A stretch of DNA of 64,000 nucleotides from NCBI GenBank assembly GCA_000332255.1, contig KB235926.1, positions 3,656,815 through 3,720,814 on the forward strand, given 5' to 3'. This document shows positions 17,440-26,904 of this stretch, piece by piece. Each line of letters starts with the position of its first letter. Positions within the stretch are counted from its first letter, which is position 1. Under the pieces are notes generated by a model. The model did no database searches, was not told where the DNA came from, and saw nothing but the letters and a program-made list of their open reading frames with translations. The stretch is from a cyanobacterium PCC 7702 (GTDB lineage Bacteria; Cyanobacteriota; Cyanobacteriia; Cyanobacteriales; Nostocaceae). The position numbers were made by a program, and so were the translations under genes.

Positions 17440-18078
17440 CTAAAATTCCGGGTGAGTAAAGGTGCGAGTGTTACAGCGGTTCATAGCCTTTTCTACTCCC
17501 TGGGACAGGCATAATTCTATGCACTCAACGACAAATTCTAACACTTGGGAGAGCAGCTGAGTTTCAGAGGCAGAAAACTTTCCCAAAACGTGAGCGACAG
17601 CGTTATTTTCCTCGTTGGTAGTATCTTTGGGTCTACCGATACCGATGCGCAGGCGAGGAAAATTTTGCGTGTTTAGGTGGGCGATCGCGCTTTTGATACC
17701 GTTGTGTCCGCCAGCAGAACCAGACAAGCGCAGTCGCGTTTTTCCTAGTGGTAAATCCATATCGTCGTATATGACCAATATCGATTCGGGTGGTAACTTA
17801 TACCAGTTTGTCACCGCTTGGATTGCCTGTCCGGAACGATTCATATAGGTAAGTGGTTTCAGCAAGCGGATTTTTTCTTTGTTGGCAGCGATTCCTTCTC
17901 CGTATTCCCCTTGAAACTTATGATTTTCTTGCAAGGGAATTTGCCAATGACGGGAGAGAGCGTCTACAGCAGCAAAACCAACATTATGGCGCGTGCGCTC
18001 GTACTTGGGTTCTGGATTACCCAAACCTACAATGAGTTGAGGAATCACTACAGCTGTTTTGGTAGTAGCTTCTGTCAT
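17440..18078 (-). CDS. pth: peptidyl-tRNA hydrolase
   Basis: This cytosolic enzyme (212 residues from the ATG at 18078) releases tRNA from prematurely dropped peptidyl-tRNA. Motifs in order are LIVGLGNPEPKYERTRHNVGF (with the catalytic histidine), LLKPLTYMNRSG, VIYDDMDLPLG and GSAGGHNGIKSA. The frame also offers a TTG start at 18114 that overlaps the tatA stop (TTGA), but the extra 12 residues are not typical. It probably forms an operon with tatA. Confidence 0.96.
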   Translation of the reverse strand: MTEATTKTAVVIPQLIVGLGNPEPKYERTRHNVGFAAVDALSRHWQIPLQENHKFQGEYGEGIAANKEKIRLLKPLTYMNRSGQAIQAVTNWYKLPPESILVIYDDMDLPLGKTRLRLSGSAGGHNGIKSAIAHLNTQNFPRLRIGIGRPKDTTNEENNAVAHVLGKFSASETQLLSQVLEFVVECIELCLSQGVEKAMNRCNTRTFTHPEF

Positions 18079-18110
18079 CTGCAAGTAGAAAGCACAATAT
18101 TTACTTTTCC

Positions 18111-18359
18111 TCAAACTTCTTCTTGACGAGTAGGCTCTAATTGCTTGGGTTCGAGTTCCGCAGTTGTTTTCATTGCTTCTTCCAGCTGAACTGCTTCTTT
18201 TTGAAACTCGTTTTGAAATTCTCTGGAAGCATCTTGAAAACTGCGAATCGCTTTTCCCAAGCTACGACCGATTTCTGGTAATTTTTTGGGACCAAAGATT
18301 AGCAGCGCCACAATCATGATTAAAGCCATTTCTGGCAGACCAATACCAAATATATTCAT
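18111..18359 (-). CDS. tatA: twin-arginine translocase subunit TatA/E
   Basis: This 82-residue protein has an N-terminal membrane helix (MALIMIVALLIFGPKKLPEIG) followed by an amphipathic helix and an acidic tail. FGPKKLPEIGRSLGKAI is the TatA/B family signature. It forms the pore-forming part of the Tat pathway for folded proteins in the thylakoid and plasma membranes. The assignment as TatA rather than TatB is likely from length but not certain. It is upstream of pth with an overlap of up to 4 bases or a 32-base gap, depending on the pth start. Confidence 0.9.
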   Translation of the reverse strand: MNIFGIGLPEMALIMIVALLIFGPKKLPEIGRSLGKAIRSFQDASREFQNEFQKEAVQLEEAMKTTAELEPKQLEPTRQEEV

Positions 18360-18421
18360 GTCTGTTTTTTCCTATCAGCTCGAAACCACAAATTTAGTTT
18401 AAACAATCGACACTTAAGTTA

Positions 18422-18445
18422 ACAAAAAACCCGGTCTAGCCGGGT
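18422..18445 (-). terminator. intrinsic terminator of psbH
   Basis: ACCCGG (18429-18434) and CCGGGT (18440-18445) form a stem. Read on the minus strand it is followed by six T residues, 42 bases past the psbH stop. Confidence 0.85.
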
Positions 18446-18486
18446 GGAGGAGCTGTTTTGGGAAGTTACTGAAGTTTTGTATTCAG

Positions 18487-18690
18487 TTACCGCCCCAAAC
18501 TCCGCCAATCGATGTTGACGTCTTGAATTGCTATTGATTTGTTATACAACTGCAGAATAATTAACAAGAAAACAAAAAACAGTCCCATAAAAACAGCCAT
18601 CAGGGGGGTCGTACCCCAACCTGGAGCTACTTTACCGTATTCCGAGTTCAGGGGTTTGAGGATATCTCCCAACCACGTCCGTTGTGCCAT
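18487..18690 (-). CDS. psbH: photosystem II protein H
   Basis: This 67-residue PsbH has the conserved start [20 protein letters not shown], the motif [20 protein letters not shown] leading into its single membrane helix, and a short lumenal tail. It stabilises photosystem II and the QA-QB electron transfer site. It is divergent from psbN across 90 bases, the usual cyanobacterial layout. Confidence 0.98.
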   Translation of the reverse strand: MAQRTWLGDILKPLNSEYGKVAPGWGTTPLMAVFMGLFFVFLLIILQLYNKSIAIQDVNIDWRSLGR

Positions 18691-18741
18691 ATTTCACCTT
18701 AAGAACAGTTGCCAAAGAAGCATTTTTTTAATCTTCTGTAA

Positions 18742-18756
18742 TATTCTATAAGAATA
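18742..18756. promoter_or_regulatory. palindrome in the psbH/psbN divergent promoter region
   Basis: TATTCT-ATA-AGAATA is a perfect odd palindrome in the 90-base spacer between psbH and psbN. Each strand also reads as a TATA-like -10 element (TATAAG on plus, TATAGAAT on minus). It may be a shared promoter core or an operator. Confidence 0.4.
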
Positions 18757-18780
18757 GCACTCATAATCTATCTTTTAGTT

Positions 18781-18912
18781 ATGGAACCTGCAACAGTTCT
18801 TATCATTTCTGTAGCTGCGATTTTAATTGTTATCACCGCCGTGTCTATTTACACTGCTTTCGGTCCTCCTTCTAAGGAACTCAGCGATCCTTTTGAGGAT
18901 CATGAAGATTGA
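18781..18912 (+). CDS. psbN: PsbN, photosystem II assembly protein
   Basis: The 43-residue product begins MEPATVLIISVAAILIVITA and ends with GPPSKELSDPFEDHED, which is diagnostic of PsbN. It has a single membrane helix. In plastids the protein is an assembly factor for the photosystem II reaction centre rather than a stable subunit. It converges on the mannosidase gene. Confidence 0.97.
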   Translation: MEPATVLIISVAAILIVITAVSIYTAFGPPSKELSDPFEDHED

Positions 18913-18981
18913 ACAAGTACTGCATCCAATAAAGTTGTTTGTCCCCAGGAATTGCCAAGCTGTAAGAGTGGCGATCGCTAT

Positions 18982-21900
18982 TTACCCAGCTTGGAGTTGA
19001 AAGCTAGCAATTTGCCAAGGTCTGAGCGTGACTTTTTCCGCAAAAGACCCGGATTGGCAAGCAGGTCGCTCTAATAAATCTGTGGCATTTTCTACAGTTA
19101 ATTTCAAGTCGCCCTGCAAATCCATCTGCGCTGTTTCTCCATGACATTCGTAGCAGCGAACAATCCACCGCTGCTGGTCTTCTTCCGCTTGTTTTAAGGC
19201 CATTAAGATTAAATTCGCAGCGCCTAAATCGAGAAAACTCAATCTATCTAGATTTACCTTTGGTTCTGGCGGTGGGGATTGGGATTTGGAAAGCACCACT
19301 ACTTGTAAAGGAATATTTAATTCATAGCCGCGCCGTACTGTTTGAGCTGATTTCCAGTCACCGGCGTGGGGATACAAAGCATAAGTAAATTCATGCCATC
19401 CCCGGTCTGCTTGCGGATCCGGCCAGTTAGGGCTGCGCAGTAAGGTTAGGCGCAATTGATTGCTTTGACTGTCGTAACCGTATTTACAATCATTGAGTAA
19501 ACTGACGCCGTAGGCATCACCTTGTTTGTTTGCGCTCAAATCAGCCCAACGCAGGGCGGGGACTTCCCATTTTGCTTGTTCTGCTGGAGTCTGGGGTTTG
19601 GTGGGGCGGCAAATGGCGCCGCAGGGAATTTCGTAGGTAGCAAAATCTGCTTCTAAATTTAAGGAGAAAGCTGCTTTCACTAAGACTTGACTTTCTTGCC
19701 AGTCGACGATTGTGGCAATTTTGAGTATTGGTGAGGCACTTTGGAGGATGTAATCGCAGCTAAACTCTGAATTACCAACTTGGCGTATCACGCGCAGACG
19801 GCTTTGCACCGGTCCGTTTTCTAGCCACTGCAGAGATTTTAAACGAGCTGGTGGTAGGGGATGCTGGGCATAATTGGGATCTATGTTCCAGGCATCCCAG
19901 TATTGACCGCTATCTCGAAAAGCTTGTAATTGGTTACCACCGCCGCCATCAAGAACTTCTCTATTATTCACCTTGTCAAAAATGCTGGATAAATTACCTG
20001 TTTTCTCGTCAATTTTTACTTGCAAAAATTCATTTTCTAAAGTCAAGTTTTCTGGTGAAAAATGTTCTTGCTTTAGCACGCTGTAATTGGTAGCCTCATA
20101 ATGAGGATAGGTATGGCCTTCAGAAGGCAAAGCCGCCGATAACCAAAACAGGCGATAACCAACAGGAGGGATATCGCTGGCTAAAAACAGCAGATTTGCT
20201 TGACTTAACTGAGAGACGATTTTGTGTCCGCAGGCATCGTGTATCTGCCATTGCTGGTGTATTTGCTGGGAAGGTAAGGGGACGGCAACAACTTCCGAAC
20301 GCTGCCAATTGAGTGAATTGAAGACAAAAACGGGGAAACTGTTGGGTTGCGGTGGCTGGGGAAGGTGAATTTGGGAGGCGATCGCCCTCAAAGACTGCTG
20401 TAATATTTCCGTGCCTGTTTTCGCTACTTCCTGCCAGTCTTGCAAGGCATCTTCGTAAACTTCTGCAATTGAGGAGCCGGGTAGAATATCGTGAAATTGA
20501 TTAAATAACAGCTTTTTCCATGCGGTTGCGAGTTGGGCTTTGGGGTAGGGAATGGAAGTGCGGATTGTTGCTATAGAAGCAAACAGCTCTGCTTGATAAA
20601 GTAAATGTTCGCAACGACGATTCCAACGTTTTTGGTCAGCGTGAGTAGTATAACAACCGCGGTGGAATTCTAAATAAAGTTCGTCGTTCCAAGTAGGGAG
20701 GGAGGTGCAAACGCGCTCTAATGCCATCCGGCACGCTACGGGACCGCGGCTTCTCTTTGAGAAAGCAGATTCTGAATTTGCGGGCAAAAGTTGCTGCAAA
20801 TACTTTTGTGCTGTGGTGAATTCTAATGTTGGGAAAAAAGGAGACTCCAGGAAGCGACGTGCAACTTCTAACATATCTTGGGTGGGTCCACCACCGTGGT
20901 CGCCAACACCAACTAACCAAAGACAGTCCGCAAAACCAGTTTGAGTTTGCCATTCGATGGCGTAGTTAGCCATTTTCAGGGGTTCAATACCTTCACCTAT
21001 AGGTGCAGACATAAAACCGAGTACTTGACTGCCATCGGGGGAACGCCACCAAAAAGCACCGTAGGGAAACTCCGTCGTGTCGTTCCAGCGCAACTTTTGC
21101 GTGACAAAATATTTAATACCTGCCTGGTGGAGGAATTGAGGTAAAGTAGCACAAAAACCGAAGCTATCTGGAACCCACTCCACAGTTGAAAGCTGGCCAA
21201 ATTTTTCTAGAATGTAGCGTTGTCCGTATAATAATTGGCGAGCGATGGACTCACCAGCAATTAAATTCAGGTCTGGTTCTACCCAAAAAGCGCCCACTAC
21301 TTCCCAGCGCCCTTGGGTAACTTTTTGTTGAATTGATTGAAACAAATCTGGGCGATGCTTTTCGATCCAGGCGTACAAAGCTGGAGTGGAATGACAGAAA
21401 ATTAACTCTGGGAAATCTTGCTGCAGTTTGAGGACTGATTCAAAAGTATTTTGAGCTGCCTGCCAAGTTTCACTGACGCGCCAAAGCCACGCCATGTCCA
21501 AATGAGCGTGTCCCAAAAGATAGATCTTAGCATTGAGAGCAGGAACTTTAAATTTAATCAAACTTTGTCGTAGGTCGAACAATATTTTCTCAAACTCTTG
21601 CTTTTGTTCCTGGGGGTTTTTGTGGGGTTCGGGCCAGTTAATTTTTTCTATCTCGGCAGCCAAACTATTCAATTGTTGCGGTGCGTACTTTTGCAAATAA
21701 AGCTGTACTAAAGCAAGTTCTTCAGCTACAAAACCGGGGTCGGGGTGGCGATCGCCAGTTGCTTCGTAAATCAAAAGCGATCGCATTAAAGCTCCATCGC
21801 AGTGTTCCGGACTGAGCAAACGCAAAGCGACAAAAAATTCATCCTTTGGCGTTACTGCCTTTGATAGTAACACTCGAGGCGAGCAATCAAACAAATCTCC

Positions 21901-22248
21901 CTCAGCAACCAACTTACCGTTTACATAAACTTCCACGGAATTTGCCCACCAAGTCAACGCCAGTCGCAAAGATAAATCCTTGAGAAAATAACCTTCCAAA
22001 GCTTCCGGAACCACATACTTTTGAGCCAACCACAAAACTTTTCGTCCTGCCATCCAAGTAACATGTTCCTTAGCGTTGAGTTGCACCGGTGTCCAACCAG
22101 ACAAACAAGTCGATTTGACTTGATCTGCTGGCAAATCCTCTGCTAAATAACGCCAATTTGGAAGAATATTTTCTTGACAAAAACGGCGCAGCTTTGCCAC
22201 TGTGGTCGAAATTAATTCGATATGAGATGGGGACGCAGAGTAGACCAT
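18982..22248 (-). CDS. alpha-mannosidase, glycoside hydrolase family 38
   Basis: This 1088-residue enzyme has the full GH38 architecture. An N-terminal region of about 250 residues precedes the catalytic domain, which contains HAHLDMAWLWR (zinc ligands, about residues 250-260), VGAFWVEPDLNL and WVPDSFGFCATLPQF, whose aspartate is the expected nucleophile. GVGDHGGGPT carries a further zinc histidine. A large beta-sandwich C-terminal part follows. No signal peptide is visible, so the enzyme is probably cytosolic. It would hydrolyse alpha-mannosides from recycled glycans or polysaccharides. It is transcribed alone and divergent from the next gene. Confidence 0.95.
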   Translation of the reverse strand: MVYSASPSHIELISTTVAKLRRFCQENILPNWRYLAEDLPADQVKSTCLSGWTPVQLNAKEHVTWMAGRKVLWLAQKYVVPEALEGYFLKDLSLRLALTWWANSVEVYVNGKLVAEGDLFDCSPRVLLSKAVTPKDEFFVALRLLSPEHCDGALMRSLLIYEATGDRHPDPGFVAEELALVQLYLQKYAPQQLNSLAAEIEKINWPEPHKNPQEQKQEFEKILFDLRQSLIKFKVPALNAKIYLLGHAHLDMAWLWRVSETWQAAQNTFESVLKLQQDFPELIFCHSTPALYAWIEKHRPDLFQSIQQKVTQGRWEVVGAFWVEPDLNLIAGESIARQLLYGQRYILEKFGQLSTVEWVPDSFGFCATLPQFLHQAGIKYFVTQKLRWNDTTEFPYGAFWWRSPDGSQVLGFMSAPIGEGIEPLKMANYAIEWQTQTGFADCLWLVGVGDHGGGPTQDMLEVARRFLESPFFPTLEFTTAQKYLQQLLPANSESAFSKRSRGPVACRMALERVCTSLPTWNDELYLEFHRGCYTTHADQKRWNRRCEHLLYQAELFASIATIRTSIPYPKAQLATAWKKLLFNQFHDILPGSSIAEVYEDALQDWQEVAKTGTEILQQSLRAIASQIHLPQPPQPNSFPVFVFNSLNWQRSEVVAVPLPSQQIHQQWQIHDACGHKIVSQLSQANLLFLASDIPPVGYRLFWLSAALPSEGHTYPHYEATNYSVLKQEHFSPENLTLENEFLQVKIDEKTGNLSSIFDKVNNREVLDGGGGNQLQAFRDSGQYWDAWNIDPNYAQHPLPPARLKSLQWLENGPVQSRLRVIRQVGNSEFSCDYILQSASPILKIATIVDWQESQVLVKAAFSLNLEADFATYEIPCGAICRPTKPQTPAEQAKWEVPALRWADLSANKQGDAYGVSLLNDCKYGYDSQSNQLRLTLLRSPNWPDPQADRGWHEFTYALYPHAGDWKSAQTVRRGYELNIPLQVVVLSKSQSPPPEPKVNLDRLSFLDLGAANLILMALKQAEEDQQRWIVRCYECHGETAQMDLQGDLKLTVENATDLLERPACQSGSFAEKVTLRPWQIASFQLQAG

Positions 22249-22381
22249 AATTCCGCTATGATGGGGACACTGACAAAGTAGGTTGCAGCTAGCTGTTGTT
22301 TACAACTTAACTTTACCCAATCACTTTATTGTTTGGCTGTTATCGAATAATTGACAAATATCTCAACAAAAATTCACTACC

Positions 22382-23827
22382 ATGTCTTCTGGTTCCTCTG
22401 GACGTTATCAAAGCAGACTTTTTAACTTTGTCCGCAGACAATCTCGACGCTGGAGCGAAGGATGGGAACGAGCGTTGCGCCACCTGCAAGTTGCTGCTAG
22501 TTGGTCTCTAGAAGTGCTGATGTACCCATTTTTCCAGCTTCTGCAAAAAGTTACGCTCTCAGCGAGCAAACAACTGGATGGAAAAGACACTCCAAACCAA
22601 CCGCAGTTGCAAGCAAATGACACTGATTTTCAGTCTGAAACTTCTTTGATAGCTGACACCCCAATTTTAAAAGTGCTGCAGGCAGTGGCGGATTTGCAAC
22701 TAGAAGACAAGCAAACACAAAAACTACAACTTCCCGGGAAAAGAAAAGACAAAACTACTGCTGTTGCTCGCGAAGCTCTGTTGTCCAGACAACCTTTAGC
22801 CTGTTTTGTTTCTCCTTGTTTGTATTTCTCTGGATTTCGCATCCGCGCCATTGCCTCACAGTTGTCGAATCGGCAATTAGTACTTGTCAGCGATGAAAAT
22901 GAAATTTTAGATATTTTAACACCCCAGCAACGCCAAATTTTGGCAGAGCGCATCACCACAGAAATTGCTCGCTACTGGTATTGCTGGCGTCAATTGGCAG
23001 CAAAAAAACAAGCAAAGACTCTCAGGGAAGTTAACTATCTCCTGGAAAAACTCACTGCTGAAAAAACGAGTGCAAGTAAGTACTTGCTTGCTTCTGGTTC
23101 TAGAGAAAGCACAAAAGGTGCAGAGGTGAAGTTACATAATTATCCCAAAGCACTACTAGTATTATTAGACACGGCGATCGCCAGATTGGAAACAAACGCT
23201 CTGCAACTTGTATATCGAGTTAGGTCGGAGTTGCTTTCCATGGGGCGTAGAAGTAGCCAGTTGGATGGCTTGACTCAATTTCGTATATCTGTGAGCAAGC
23301 AAACAACAAACGCAGCTGAAAATTATTGGAAAAATCAAACATTCAAGATCAAAGCCTTGATTTGGGCGGCGATAATGTTCTTTTTTGGAGAACACCAGGG
23401 TAATAAATTAGAACAAACCACATCACCCGTGACTTGCAGTCAAAGACTTCAACCGGACTGCAGCTGTCAACCTTTACCTGCAACTACTCAGCTACCCGGT
23501 AGCGAACTAACAGATGTATGGCTTAGTGAAAGAGATTTATTTGGTCATGCTGTCAACTTACAAAAGTTTCAAGATGCGAACACTTCACCAACACAAAAAT
23601 CACAAGCTAATTCTCACCTAGCCACACATGAAGTTCGCAATCCTGAAGTTGAGGCGAAACCAGAGTGGATCGAAATCAAAGCCAAGTTGATCGCCTATGA
23701 AAAGCATCCCTTAGAGCTAATTTTAGAATGGTTAGACCGCCTTATGCTTTGGCTGGAAAATTTCTTTGTCAAGATTTTTTACTTTTTCCAAGGTTTTTTC
23801 AAAATTGGAACTCAAGGTAAAAGATAG
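22382..23827 (+). CDS. conserved hypothetical protein, cyanobacterial type
   Basis: I do not recognise a named domain in this 481-residue protein. Its N-terminus is basic (RYQSRLFNFVRRQSRRWSEG) and is followed by a hydrophobic helix near residues 38-58 (VAASWSLEVLMYPFFQLLQK). The middle has helical segments (LTPQQRQILAERITTEIARY, LREVNYLLEKLTAEK) and a moderately hydrophobic stretch near residue 325 (ALIWAAIMFFFGE). The C-terminus is hydrophobic and aromatic (LMLWLENFFVKIFYFFQGFF), suggesting membrane association. It ends 7 bases before the convergent LptD-like gene, which may hint at an envelope role, but this is weak. Confidence 0.75.
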   Translation: MSSGSSGRYQSRLFNFVRRQSRRWSEGWERALRHLQVAASWSLEVLMYPFFQLLQKVTLSASKQLDGKDTPNQPQLQANDTDFQSETSLIADTPILKVLQAVADLQLEDKQTQKLQLPGKRKDKTTAVAREALLSRQPLACFVSPCLYFSGFRIRAIASQLSNRQLVLVSDENEILDILTPQQRQILAERITTEIARYWYCWRQLAAKKQAKTLREVNYLLEKLTAEKTSASKYLLASGSRESTKGAEVKLHNYPKALLVLLDTAIARLETNALQLVYRVRSELLSMGRRSSQLDGLTQFRISVSKQTTNAAENYWKNQTFKIKALIWAAIMFFFGEHQGNKLEQTTSPVTCSQRLQPDCSCQPLPATTQLPGSELTDVWLSERDLFGHAVNLQKFQDANTSPTQKSQANSHLATHEVRNPEVEAKPEWIEIKAKLIAYEKHPLELILEWLDRLMLWLENFFVKIFYFFQGFFKIGTQGKR

Positions 23828-23834
23828 AATAAAC

Positions 23835-26192
23835 TTACTTTTGCACGCCACCAGCTACGGGTTTGACTTCCGAAAAGGGATTTGTACCGCCAGTCCAGTT
23901 AAAGTCGCTAATGCGTAAGTTGATACTGCCTATTTCTAAAACTGGATTGTAACGCACGGTAATACCATAGGTGCGGCGGCTGTATTCTAAGATGTAGTCT
24001 GTGCTGCTGCGTTCTCCCGTATCTAAGTTAACCGAGGTTTGAAAACCGAAGCGAAATGGTCCGTAGATTTGTTGCGTGATTCCAAGGTTCAAAATTCTGG
24101 TGTCGACCACGCGGTCGAATAAAAAGGGAGATTGACCGCTATTGAGTCCTTGGGAGTAACTGACACTAAAAGCGGTATAATCTAAAAAAGGACGAGAAAA
24201 ATGTCCTAACTGTCCTTCCAAACCGACGGTCCCAAACAAAGAGGTTTGATTGTCGCCACTGGTGTAATAGCTAGTAGTACCAGTGATTCCTGCAAAGACT
24301 CGCAGGTAGGGAACAACGGAATTGGGCGTGTATCGCAGACCTTGTTGAGCAGTAGCTGGTAAAGCTTTGCCTTGCCACAATAAAATACCTCCGTTTAATG
24401 CTGCACTCGCTTGCAGGCGAGCAAGAGAGACGCGGTCGTTTTTGCGGTTTGGTTCTAGCAAGTTTTGCCGATCGGTATTGGCGTTGATGTACTGAGCGCC
24501 AGCTTGATAGCTAAAATTGAGGTCTTTTCCTAAAGGAATCACAGGAGAGGTGAGCACCCCACCCAGACTGCTTTGAACGGTTTGAAAACCGAGGGTACCG
24601 TTGTAGAGGCGATCGCGGTAACTATATTCTAAAGTCAAGGTGTGGGGAGCACTAACATCACCCAATTGTTGGCGCCAGTGCACACTTGCTCGCAGGTTAT
24701 CTTCGATTTTGGTCAAGTCCAAACTGCTCAATTGTCCAAACGCATCGATTCTAGATCGTGGAGTGAAAGTGGCATTGAGACTGGTTCTGATGCCAAACAA
24801 AGCTGGAATGTTACTAACACCTTTTTGTGCAACTTTTTGAATCAGAAACTGCGGCGTGAAACTCCAACGAAACCTTTCCGTGTCGATGGGTCGAAAGCTG
24901 CGCTCCACAAACAAACCACCCCGCTCTTTAGCATCATAGCCAATCGAAGCTAGTGCTGGCGTTACTTCCCGCTCGTTGCGGTCAATGACTTGCTCATCTG
25001 CAGGAATCGGTACACTGAGCTTTTGGTCAAATACCAAACGCTGTCCTTGGGTGCGGATGCGATCGCGCAGAGGTGTTTCCCGGGTCAGCGTGACTTGATT
25101 AGCTCTAAGCACTAATTCTGGAGGCGAAAAGGGGTCGTTAGTAATCTGCACATCCTTAGCTACCCAACCGCGGGGATAAAAATCAACTCGTGCTGCTTCA
25201 AAGCGCAACCGTCTGATTTGTCCTCCCTGTTGCTGTCCGGGAAAGTTTCTAGCGCGGGAACCGGTACCGATTCCGATATTGATTCCCCCTGGACTGCTAA
25301 CTCCAGTTAAGGGTTGATTGCGTCTGATTCTGTCGCTGAGCGGAGGAGTTGCAACTCCAGCAGGCGTTACGTCTGTAGGTAAAAAAGAAAAATCTTGCCC
25401 TGCTGTTGGTATAAAAATTTCACCACTACCTGCTATTAATTCTCCACTGTCCTGAATAAAGTTATAAGTGAAGCGCTGTCCCCGCAATATCTGATCGCCT
25501 CTGGAGAGTGCTACGTTTCCTTCTCCAACAGCAATCAAATTATCTATGTTTACTTGTACTCGATCGGCGTCTAGAACTGCGCCGTCAAAACGTACGACCA
25601 CGTTACCTTCCGCTGTTACTACTCGCCGTACTTCATCGTACTCTTGGCTGTCGGCTATAACTTCAATTACTCTCCTAGTTTGTGGAGATGGAGAAGATGG
25701 TTGTTGCGATTGCCCGAGAAGAGGGCGAGACTTAAATTCTATTGTAGAAGGTTTTGGAGGTTCGTTAGCGTTGCCGTTAGTGTGGAAGGAAACTGATTGC
25801 GCAACCAAGGAAGGTGACGACGAATGCTGGGCTGGATAACCAACAGATAAAGGTTTGCCGAAAATAACTTTGTTGTTGTTTGATTGAGCAAATTCTACAA
25901 TTTCAGAACTAACAGACAAAGGTTCGCCTAAAGCTGCGGCTTTTTTAACAAAAGTAGAAGACGGTGGTTGAGTAGGTGAAGAAGGTGTTTCGGTGGCGAT
26001 CGCCTTATTGCTGGAAGTTAACTGTGGTGATGTTTGTTGCTGTTGTTGGTGAAAAAATTTTTTCCTTTCCCGTATTTTGTTGTCAGTCTCGACGGCTAAA
26101 TCAAACTGGCGATCGCCCCCAACTGTTGTTGACAAAGTTATAAGTTGTGTTTCCAGAATCAAGGGCGCAGACAGCAGAAATGGATCAAGCAT
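23835..26192 (-). CDS. DUF3769 LptD/OstA-like outer-membrane protein
   Basis: This protein of about 785 residues looks like the cyanobacterial counterpart of LptD, the outer-membrane channel that inserts lipopolysaccharide. A proline/serine/glutamine-rich N-terminus (about 1-180) precedes an OstA-type beta-jellyroll (VVTAEGNVVVRFDGAVLDAD, GEGNVALSRGDQILRGQ), then a long C-terminal stretch of alternating aromatic beta-strands typical of a barrel (SVHWRQQLGDVSAPHTLTLE, RFGFQTSVNLDTGERSS). The frame opens at a TTG at 26216; the ATG at 26192 is preferred. No classical cleavable signal peptide is obvious at this start. Function is inferred from architecture. Confidence 0.85.
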   Translation of the reverse strand: MLDPFLLSAPLILETQLITLSTTVGGDRQFDLAVETDNKIRERKKFFHQQQQQTSPQLTSSNKAIATETPSSPTQPPSSTFVKKAAALGEPLSVSSEIVEFAQSNNNKVIFGKPLSVGYPAQHSSSPSLVAQSVSFHTNGNANEPPKPSTIEFKSRPLLGQSQQPSSPSPQTRRVIEVIADSQEYDEVRRVVTAEGNVVVRFDGAVLDADRVQVNIDNLIAVGEGNVALSRGDQILRGQRFTYNFIQDSGELIAGSGEIFIPTAGQDFSFLPTDVTPAGVATPPLSDRIRRNQPLTGVSSPGGINIGIGTGSRARNFPGQQQGGQIRRLRFEAARVDFYPRGWVAKDVQITNDPFSPPELVLRANQVTLTRETPLRDRIRTQGQRLVFDQKLSVPIPADEQVIDRNEREVTPALASIGYDAKERGGLFVERSFRPIDTERFRWSFTPQFLIQKVAQKGVSNIPALFGIRTSLNATFTPRSRIDAFGQLSSLDLTKIEDNLRASVHWRQQLGDVSAPHTLTLEYSYRDRLYNGTLGFQTVQSSLGGVLTSPVIPLGKDLNFSYQAGAQYINANTDRQNLLEPNRKNDRVSLARLQASAALNGGILLWQGKALPATAQQGLRYTPNSVVPYLRVFAGITGTTSYYTSGDNQTSLFGTVGLEGQLGHFSRPFLDYTAFSVSYSQGLNSGQSPFLFDRVVDTRILNLGITQQIYGPFRFGFQTSVNLDTGERSSTDYILEYSRRTYGITVRYNPVLEIGSINLRISDFNWTGGTNPFSEVKPVAGGVQK

Positions 26193-26230
26193 ATTTAAGC
26201 ACAATCGAGCAAACAAACGGCCAAATTAAG

Positions 26231-26267
26231 AGTCGGAAGGACTAGTTAGACAATTTGCCTTCCGACT
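26231..26267 (-). terminator. hairpin between psbI and the LptD-like gene
   Basis: AGTCGGAAGG (26231-26240) and CCTTCCGACT (26258-26267) form a perfect 10-bp stem. It probably ends psbI transcription (minus), although the run that follows on that strand (CTTAATTT) is only moderately T-rich. Confidence 0.6.
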
Positions 26268-26409
26268 TTTACCCTAGGGTAGTTTGCTTTGTTTGGTGTC
26301 AGTTGCTCGTGGGAAAAATCCCTTTTTTGCAAACTGTCTCACCTTCAAGCTACCCAAAGGCTTTTAGTCTTTTTTGCCTTCTGGCAGTGAGCGTGAATCT
26401 GTCTTGATA

Positions 26410-26526
26410 TTACTCTAAGTCTCGACGACGAGGGTTGCGAGCAGGATCGTTTGACAAAAATCCAAAAATGAACAGACCTACGAAGAAGGCAACAACAATA
26501 TAAACGATGATTTTTAAAGTCAGCAT
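26410..26526 (-). CDS. psbI: photosystem II reaction centre protein I
   Basis: This 38-residue product starts [20 protein letters not shown] and ends [17 protein letters not shown], matching PsbI along its length. It has one membrane helix and a stroma/cytosol-facing basic-acidic tail. PsbI sits beside D1 and CP43 and is one of the earliest subunits in photosystem II assembly. AGGAG lies about 10 bases before the ATG. It is transcribed alone and ends in the 26231-26267 hairpin region. Confidence 0.97.
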   Translation of the reverse strand: MLTLKIIVYIVVAFFVGLFIFGFLSNDPARNPRRRDLE

Positions 26527-26904
26527 GAAAGATAACTCCTGTGGGTTCGAGAAACTTTTTGCATCTGCAGTGCAGATCGAGATAGCTTCTTTATCTTACC
26601 CAAATCCACTCCCCTTTTTGGAGAGCACTCTGCAGGCAATCCTAACTGTCTTCTCCAACATCTTCCAGCTTGCTCGACGTTTGCTTTGTACAGATGTTTC
26701 CCAAACCAGAGCTGGCAGGTAGTTATTTTCTAGCAACTCCACTGATTGTGTTTGTTTCCAAACTCCAAAGTTAGTCAGGCTCCTATTGTACTTCTACTTT
26801 GCCAAAACTGCAGTAAAAAACAATCGCAAATCACCTAGAAATCAAAAAAATGTGCTGTTGAATGGAAGTTCACCAGCACTGCACAAATGTTTTTCCTGGA
26901 TAAA
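26527..26904. other. intergenic region upstream of psbI
   Basis: These 378 bases between psbI (minus) and the acyltransferase (minus) must contain the psbI promoter. ATCTGC-AGT-GCAGAT (about 26563-26577) is a short perfect inverted repeat in the likely 5' region. No gene or recognisable RNA was seen; a 71-codon plus-strand frame over psbI has no coding character. Confidence 0.45.
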